Assembly (NCBI GenBank): GCA_902786665.1
Contig: CADADN010000041.1
Coordinates: forward strand, 1-37,257
Direction: 5' to 3'
Length of the DNA: 37,257 nucleotides
Origin: an uncultured Prevotellaceae bacterium
GTDB taxonomy: Bacteria; Bacteroidota; Bacteroidia; Bacteroidales; Bacteroidaceae
Part shown: in pieces, positions 32,342-37,257 of the stretch
Position numbering within the stretch: the stretch's first letter is position 1
Layout: the number at the start of each line of letters is the position of its first letter
Notes under the pieces: generated by a model
Told to the model about the DNA's origin: nothing
Database searches by the model: none
What the model saw: the letters and a program-made list of their open reading frames with translations, nothing else
Made by a program: the position numbers and the translations under genes

Positions 32342-32391
32342 CATCATCGATATGGTTAATCTGAATTCTTACATAAAACATTTCGTTGATG

Positions 32392-35300
32392 ATGAAAGAA
32401 AAGTTATTGGCATTGCTTCTCCTCGTTGGAATGACTGTATGGTCGGAGAACGCTTGTTTGGCACAGAGTGACAATCTCCCATCTGAGCATCTGAGGATGC
32501 ATTTCGACTTCTCCAACGTATCTGGAAAAAGTGTGAAGGACGATGTCTCTGGTGTGACAGCCAGTCTGAAAGGTGTTGCCAAGGTCGTAGAGATGGGACG
32601 GTACCACTTACTCGACTTGGGCAATGTCTCAGGCTATTTGGATATGACCCGCGATGCTGGAGTCATTGTCAAGGATTTGCAGGATTTCACTGTCTCGGTG
32701 TGCTACCGCGTGGATGCGTCGGCATCACTCTCAGGCCAGGGCTATTTCCTTTGGTGCTTCTCGCAGTCGGTTGCCAACACAGCAGATGCATCACCTTATA
32801 CAGCTTATCGTCTGAACGCACAGCGGATGGCTACCTCGACAGGTGGGTACAACCATGAAACCGGGATGGAGACAGGCAATGCTTCGCCCAAAGGCAGGTG
32901 GGTGCATGTGCTCTACCGCCAGAAGGGTCAGCGTGGTGAACTGTTCATCGACGGGCAGCGAGTGCAGACCAACACACAGATGCCCGTGCTCAACACCACA
33001 TTTACCGCAGTGCCGGCATACAACTGGATAGGGCGTCCGCCGTTTTCAGGAGACAACTACCTGAAGCAGACCCAGGTGGCCGACTTCAGGATTTACGATG
33101 CTTGTGTCAGCGATGACGCAGTAGCCCGGCTTGCCGCTGAAGCGCAACTCTTGGAAGAGGAAAGCAAATATGGTACGCCAGGTGATTTCACGTCGCTCGA
33201 GGCCAAGGTCGAGGAGTGCCTGGCCTTCATCGCTTCCGCTGGCGTAAATTATGCCCCTAATGCCGTGGCCGAACTGAAAGACGAGGTCCACATATGCCAG
33301 GTGGAGTTGCAAGCCCACCGCGTATCGCAAACGCTCATCAACGAATATGTCACGACGCTCACCCATCTGCTCGCCCAGGCCCAATCCACCATTAGCTATA
33401 CGGCCAAACAAGTATTTGAGGAGACTGCCGACCATGGTTTCGTGCATCCTGGTGGAATTGTTTCACAACAGGACATCGACCGTGCCAAACAATTGCTGGA
33501 CAGTGGTGACACACGCATCAAACGGGCTTGGGAAATCCTTTGTGCCAACGAGTACAGCAGTTCGGACATAGCCACATGGCCCACGGAGACTGTCGTTCGT
33601 GGTGGCAGCGGTGGACAGAACTATATGAACTGCGCACGTGGGGCTGCCATGGCCTTCCAGAATGCGTTGCGCTGGAAGATTGGCGGGACACGGGCCAATG
33701 CAGATGCAGCGGTTCGGATCATGATGCAGTGGGCCCGGGAGTGCAAAGGCTTGGGTGGTGACACGAACGTGTCCCTTGCGGCAGGCATCTATGGCTATGA
33801 ATGGGCTAATGCCGCTGAGTTGATGCGCGACTACGACGGATGGAGCCGGGAGGATTTTGAGGTGTTCAAGCAATGGATGGTGCAGGTATTCTACAATCCT
33901 GCCATTGATTTCCTTCGTCGGCGCCATGACACATGGCTTAACGCACGCTATTCCAACCTTGGCCAGCGCCCCGGCCACTACTGGAGCAACTGGGGACTGT
34001 GCAATGCCCTCTGCGTGATGTCCATCGGCATTCTGTGTGACGACGTGCACATGTACAACCAAGGTGTCAGCTTCTATAAATACGACCATGTGGGCACCTA
34101 CAAGGACCGCTCCAGTCAGAGTGTCATATTGAATGATGGATGCAATGAGTTCATCGGCAATCTCGTTCCCGTTTTGTTGCCCGATGAGAGAGGGCCTTTG
34201 GGCTATCTCGGACAGATGCAGGAGAGCGGGCGGGACCAAGGGCATGCGCTGATGGCTCTCGGACTTGCCGTGGACATCTGCCAGGTGGGGCTCAATCAGG
34301 GCGACGACCTTTTTGCCTATATGGATGACCGTATCGCCGCCGGTGCCGAGTTCGTGGCGGCTTCCAACTTCGGAGGAGTGGATGCCGGCTCGCTGCCATG
34401 GAAAAACTACAACTATGCCGACTGCCGCGGAACGATGGGTGCAGGCTGGCTTATGACAGGAGTGAACACAGGCGGCTCGGGTGAATACCGTCCCTATTGG
34501 GACCGTCTCATTGGCTACTATGAGGGCCTGCGAGGTGTAAGGATGCAGTATTCCGAAGCTGCCAGCGCCAAAATCTGCCCTGATGGGGGTGGAGGCAACT
34601 ACAGCCAGAACAGCGGCGGATTCGACCACGTGGGGTTCTCTACTCTCACCAGCTGGCGGCCTGCGGTCAGTGCAGAAAACGCTATCGTTCCATTATCGGG
34701 CAATATCATCTACAAGGGAGTGACCTACGAGAACCAGACCAACCTGGGTGGACTGAAATACAACTACAACGTGTGCCCCTCTAAGGGAATCCCAGCCGAC
34801 GGCAGCGAAATCACCCTACAGCCGCAGTTGCCAGAGGGTGTGACAGATACCGGACAGTGGCAATGGAACACGGGCGAAACCTCCCGGGTGATTACGGTAA
34901 AGGCCGACCATAGCTATGTCTATCGTGTCAGCTACACCGCTGCGAACGGCACCGTGAGCCAACAGGCTTTCGCCATCGCCGTTTGTGGCGACGCGCCTTC
35001 CGACGTGATGACCAATGAGATCACCGTCGACGGCATCATCGAAAGAAGCACCGAGAAGACTGTTCTCGAGGGCACCACTGTCATTCTTTATGCCGGTTCC
35101 ACCACAGGTTGGACAGACGACTACCTGTGGGACAACGGCAGGAAAAGCAGTGTCATCACCATCCCCGCCATCACCAGCAGCCGCACCTACACCTGCCAGT
35201 ACGCCAACCAAAGCGGAGCCGTCAGCGAGAGTGTGTTCCACCTCAATGTCGTGCCGGCCATACAGACCATCAATGATGCCGAATGCTCGGAGGTTGAAGT

Positions 35301-36690
35301 CCTCGCTGGAAGCAGCGTCACCCTCCGGCTGGTCATCCCCTCTTACATGTTTGGAGCCGAAATCGAATGGAATGATGGCACAAAGGGTGATATGCTCACA
35401 CTCGATAATGTGCAGGACGATACTCAAGTGACCGCCACCTACCAAGGTGTGAGCTACTCTTACAAAATACATGTGAAGGCTTCAGATTACACCTATTATA
35501 ATTTGTTGACAACAAACAAAGGCTACCAGCTCGTCACTTCCACCGATGAGTTGGAACAGCTCTCAGATGACCACTACTTCATCCTGGCAAGTGACGACGC
35601 CGACTTGCTCGTAGGTCTCGCCAACGCTCCTTTGAACGGTAACAAGGCCTTGTTCTATCAATCACCCGCAGATCCGCTTTCCGACCTCTCGAAAGTTTTC
35701 ACTTTCGAACCCTTCGATGGTGGTTTCTGCCTGCGCAACATCGATTACGACGGACTGCTGTTGCAGACTGAGATGAATGCACCCCATAACCTGCGCACCC
35801 ACGACCAACCATATCCCATCTCCTGGGCACGGTTGCTGATGGCTTACGATGGCGCAGCCTGGACAGTTGAGAATGGCACGTACCCTGGCAACTGGCTTGG
35901 ACTATGGACACCCGCACACGGCTATAAGGACGGTGAGGAGATTGCTTGCAACAAGACAGGCGACAATGTCGGCCACCTGCAGATTTTCGCCATTGGCAAG
36001 ACACGCTTCCATCAGGAATTTCTGTCTGAAGCAAGTGAGGGGGCACCCAGGGATGCGACACCGCTTGTTGTCAATCCTCAGTTTACAGGAAATGGCTTCG
36101 GATGGAACATGACCGGCACTTGGGGCAACCAACGGTTCAACGGCGCCGTAGAGGTATGGCATAGCACCAATTTCAATTTCTCACAAGCCATCGAAGGCTT
36201 GCCAAACGGTCGTTACCGTGTTACCTGCCAGATGGCAAACGGAGAAGGCAGCAACACGGGCTACCTCTACGCATCCTCCGGGACAGAGATGGAAAAAGCT
36301 GTTGTCACGCAGAGTTGCAAAGGCAGCAATTTTGATGCGGAACGCAACAAAATGTCGGCCAATGCTTCCTATGGACTGCTGACACTCATGGTCACCGTTG
36401 CCGACGGCTCACTCACCATCGGTATCAAGGAGCCGGCTGCAGGCACCACTTGGTTGGTTTGGGACAATGTCACGCTGACTTACCTTGGTGGTTCGACTAA
36501 AGGTGACGTGAATCGTGATGGCATACTTTCCATTACGGATGTGACAGCCATTGTCAACATCATCCTTGGGAATGACGATGAACTATCGTCCTTCTATGAC
36601 CTTGTGGCAGCTGATGTGAATGACGATGGAGACATATCCATTGCAGATGTCACATCCATCGTCAGCATCATACTGAACGAGCAACCATGA
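32392..36690 (+). CDS. Large secreted alginate-lyase-fold polysaccharide lyase with LamG-like and dockerin domains
   Basis: From ATG 32392 the 1432-residue protein has a signal peptide (MKEKLLALLLLVGMTVWSEN...). A LamG/concanavalin-like domain follows (about 35-235; FTVSVCYRV, NWIGRPPF), then a helical linker and an alginate-lyase-type alpha/alpha domain (about 340-790). That domain contains QESGRDQGHALMALGL (E611 to H618), a conserved feature of this fold (PF05426; PL5/PL38-like). Ig-like segments (about 800-1040), a beta-rich region and a galactose-binding-like domain (about 1225-1365) come next. It ends in a complete two-repeat dockerin (GDVNRDGILSITDVTAIVNI and ADVNDDGDISIADVTSIV). It would cleave uronic-acid-containing polysaccharide outside the cell; substrate cannot be read from sequence. 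ATG 32389 is an alternative start. Confidence 0.85.
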   Translation: MKEKLLALLLLVGMTVWSENACLAQSDNLPSEHLRMHFDFSNVSGKSVKDDVSGVTASLKGVAKVVEMGRYHLLDLGNVSGYLDMTRDAGVIVKDLQDFTVSVCYRVDASASLSGQGYFLWCFSQSVANTADASPYTAYRLNAQRMATSTGGYNHETGMETGNASPKGRWVHVLYRQKGQRGELFIDGQRVQTNTQMPVLNTTFTAVPAYNWIGRPPFSGDNYLKQTQVADFRIYDACVSDDAVARLAAEAQLLEEESKYGTPGDFTSLEAKVEECLAFIASAGVNYAPNAVAELKDEVHICQVELQAHRVSQTLINEYVTTLTHLLAQAQSTISYTAKQVFEETADHGFVHPGGIVSQQDIDRAKQLLDSGDTRIKRAWEILCANEYSSSDIATWPTETVVRGGSGGQNYMNCARGAAMAFQNALRWKIGGTRANADAAVRIMMQWARECKGLGGDTNVSLAAGIYGYEWANAAELMRDYDGWSREDFEVFKQWMVQVFYNPAIDFLRRRHDTWLNARYSNLGQRPGHYWSNWGLCNALCVMSIGILCDDVHMYNQGVSFYKYDHVGTYKDRSSQSVILNDGCNEFIGNLVPVLLPDERGPLGYLGQMQESGRDQGHALMALGLAVDICQVGLNQGDDLFAYMDDRIAAGAEFVAASNFGGVDAGSLPWKNYNYADCRGTMGAGWLMTGVNTGGSGEYRPYWDRLIGYYEGLRGVRMQYSEAASAKICPDGGGGNYSQNSGGFDHVGFSTLTSWRPAVSAENAIVPLSGNIIYKGVTYENQTNLGGLKYNYNVCPSKGIPADGSEITLQPQLPEGVTDTGQWQWNTGETSRVITVKADHSYVYRVSYTAANGTVSQQAFAIAVCGDAPSDVMTNEITVDGIIERSTEKTVLEGTTVILYAGSTTGWTDDYLWDNGRKSSVITIPAITSSRTYTCQYANQSGAVSESVFHLNVVPAIQTINDAECSEVEVLAGSSVTLRLVIPSYMFGAEIEWNDGTKGDMLTLDNVQDDTQVTATYQGVSYSYKIHVKASDYTYYNLLTTNKGYQLVTSTDELEQLSDDHYFILASDDADLLVGLANAPLNGNKALFYQSPADPLSDLSKVFTFEPFDGGFCLRNIDYDGLLLQTEMNAPHNLRTHDQPYPISWARLLMAYDGAAWTVENGTYPGNWLGLWTPAHGYKDGEEIACNKTGDNVGHLQIFAIGKTRFHQEFLSEASEGAPRDATPLVVNPQFTGNGFGWNMTGTWGNQRFNGAVEVWHSTNFNFSQAIEGLPNGRYRVTCQMANGEGSNTGYLYASSGTEMEKAVVTQSCKGSNFDAERNKMSANASYGLLTLMVTVADGSLTIGIKEPAAGTTWLVWDNVTLTYLGGSTKGDVNRDGILSITDVTAIVNIILGNDDELSSFYDLVAADVNDDGDISIADVTSIVSIILNEQP

Positions 36691-36765
36691 CCTATTCCCT
36701 TACATGAGGGGGCGAGACAACTGCCGTTATATCAATTTGAACAACAGCAATAAATGGTTTGTCAG

Positions 36766-37257
36766 ATGAAGTTTTTAATATCATTCCTATGTCTGCTGAC
36801 CACTTCGCTTATAGGGATGGCTCAGACTGAATACAAGATGTCTGGACCCTATGAGGTGGTGGCTCGTGACGGACAACATGCCGGTACAAAACAAGGTAGC
36901 GAGCGCGATATGAAAGCTGCATGGGATTTCGCCAAGGCTGGTGAATACGAAAAGGCAGCATGCATCATCAATGCCTATGCCGGGAAACTGCAGCGGTTGG
37001 ACGGTCACGATGCACCGCTGTGTCTGATTCAAGGTTACTGGTTGTGCAGGGCGATGATGATCGTCAAATCGCAACAAGGAGAAGGACACATGGCCATTGA
37101 CTGCGACACGCATGCATGGGAGTCGATGCTGAGGAGAGCCATGGTGCCCACAATGGAACAGTTTGAGCGCAACAGTCCTTACGCAAATGGGAATTGGGGT
37201 GCCATAGTGAACCGCTTCCGTATGGCAGCAGCCATCAGTATGAACGATACGGCCATG
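36766..37257 (+). CDS. Second alginate-lyase-type secreted protein, cut by the window end
   Basis: An open frame from ATG 36766 runs to the last base without a stop (164 residues seen). It starts with a signal peptide (MKFLISFLCLLTTSLIGMAQ). The rest, with AAWDFAKAGEYEKAACIINA, APLCLIQGYWLCRAMMIV and NGNWGAIVNRFRMAAAISMN, resembles the N-terminal helical half of alginate-lyase-fold proteins, where NGNW precedes the catalytic region. It begins 75 bp after the large lyase, so the two form one operon. The family call needs the missing C-terminal part. Confidence 0.75.
   Translation, partial: MKFLISFLCLLTTSLIGMAQTEYKMSGPYEVVARDGQHAGTKQGSERDMKAAWDFAKAGEYEKAACIINAYAGKLQRLDGHDAPLCLIQGYWLCRAMMIVKSQQGEGHMAIDCDTHAWESMLRRAMVPTMEQFERNSPYANGNWGAIVNRFRMAAAISMNDTAM

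Larger units (their letters stand above)
31936..32391. other. Divergent control region between sensor-regulator and lyase, with duplicated promoter
   Basis: It contains two copies of a 35-bp block (31962-31996, 32035-32069), two copies of a 29-bp block (31992-32020, 32142-32170), two minus-strand promoters and a plus-strand -7 box TATCTTTG (32334-32341). No gene is supported. Confidence 0.75.

Noticed and set aside
33463-34629. 388-codon minus-strand frame
   Set aside because: Lies entirely inside the lyase gene and reads as its antisense, without domain features.

Overview
The window is Bacteroidota (Bacteroidales) DNA, probably Prevotellaceae or a close relative; the family level is inference. 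Nearly every gene start is preceded by the Bacteroidota promoter pattern (-33 TTTG, 19-21 nt, -7 TAnnTTTG) rather than a Shine-Dalgarno site. The gene content also fits: a PorE-like type IX secretion (T9SS) protein, a T9SS-type C-terminal sorting domain, a propeller/Y_Y_Y/AraC sensor-regulator, a MobV relaxase and an ExbB-X-ExbD-ExbD operon.

Region 1 (1-503) is the flank left of an insertion. It holds the C-terminal end of a LuxR-type helix-turn-helix protein and the old terminator of a tRNA-Lys gene.

Region 2 (504-16210) is an integrative and mobilizable element of about 15.7 kb inserted in tRNA-Lys(CTT). A perfect 45-bp direct repeat (504-548 and 16166-16210), corresponding to the anticodon loop through the 3' end of the tRNA, bounds it. 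A tyrosine recombinase lies just inside the left end. A minus-strand module on the right encodes an Xis-like HTH protein, a RecA/RepA-like ATPase, a TOPRIM primase-like protein and a MobV relaxase, with a cluster of inverted repeats (oriT candidate) ahead of the relaxase. A Phd/YefM-YoeB toxin-antitoxin pair sits next to this module. The cargo is almost entirely exported: a lipoprotein, a GH16 laminarinase with half-dockerin, Ig-like and FISUMP-type domains (split by a -1 frameshift), a sister protein with two FISUMP-type domains and no hydrolase, a small protein with a T9SS-like tail, and a large vWA/DUF6359-like protein. Short repeats shared by both ends look like integrase arm-type sites.

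Region 3 (16211-29609) is core chromosome: the promoter and 5' half of tRNA-Lys, lutC-like, topB, an exbB/exbD operon, an Lrp/AsnC regulator, a leftward operon porE-like / rRNA methylase / thyA / folA, and a rightward nhaC with two small hypotheticals.

Region 4 (29836-37257) is a polysaccharide-use locus: a membrane-anchored propeller-AraC regulator without kinase or receiver, diverging from a 1432-residue dockerin-bearing alginate-lyase-fold enzyme and a second lyase-like gene cut by the window end. The regulator's promoter region has been duplicated.

The most notable features are the element itself, with its candidate arm sites and oriT and its secreted glucan-related cargo, and the duplicated promoter of the lyase regulator. 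The host's own PorE-like T9SS protein, encoded in the same window, could serve the T9SS-tailed cargo.
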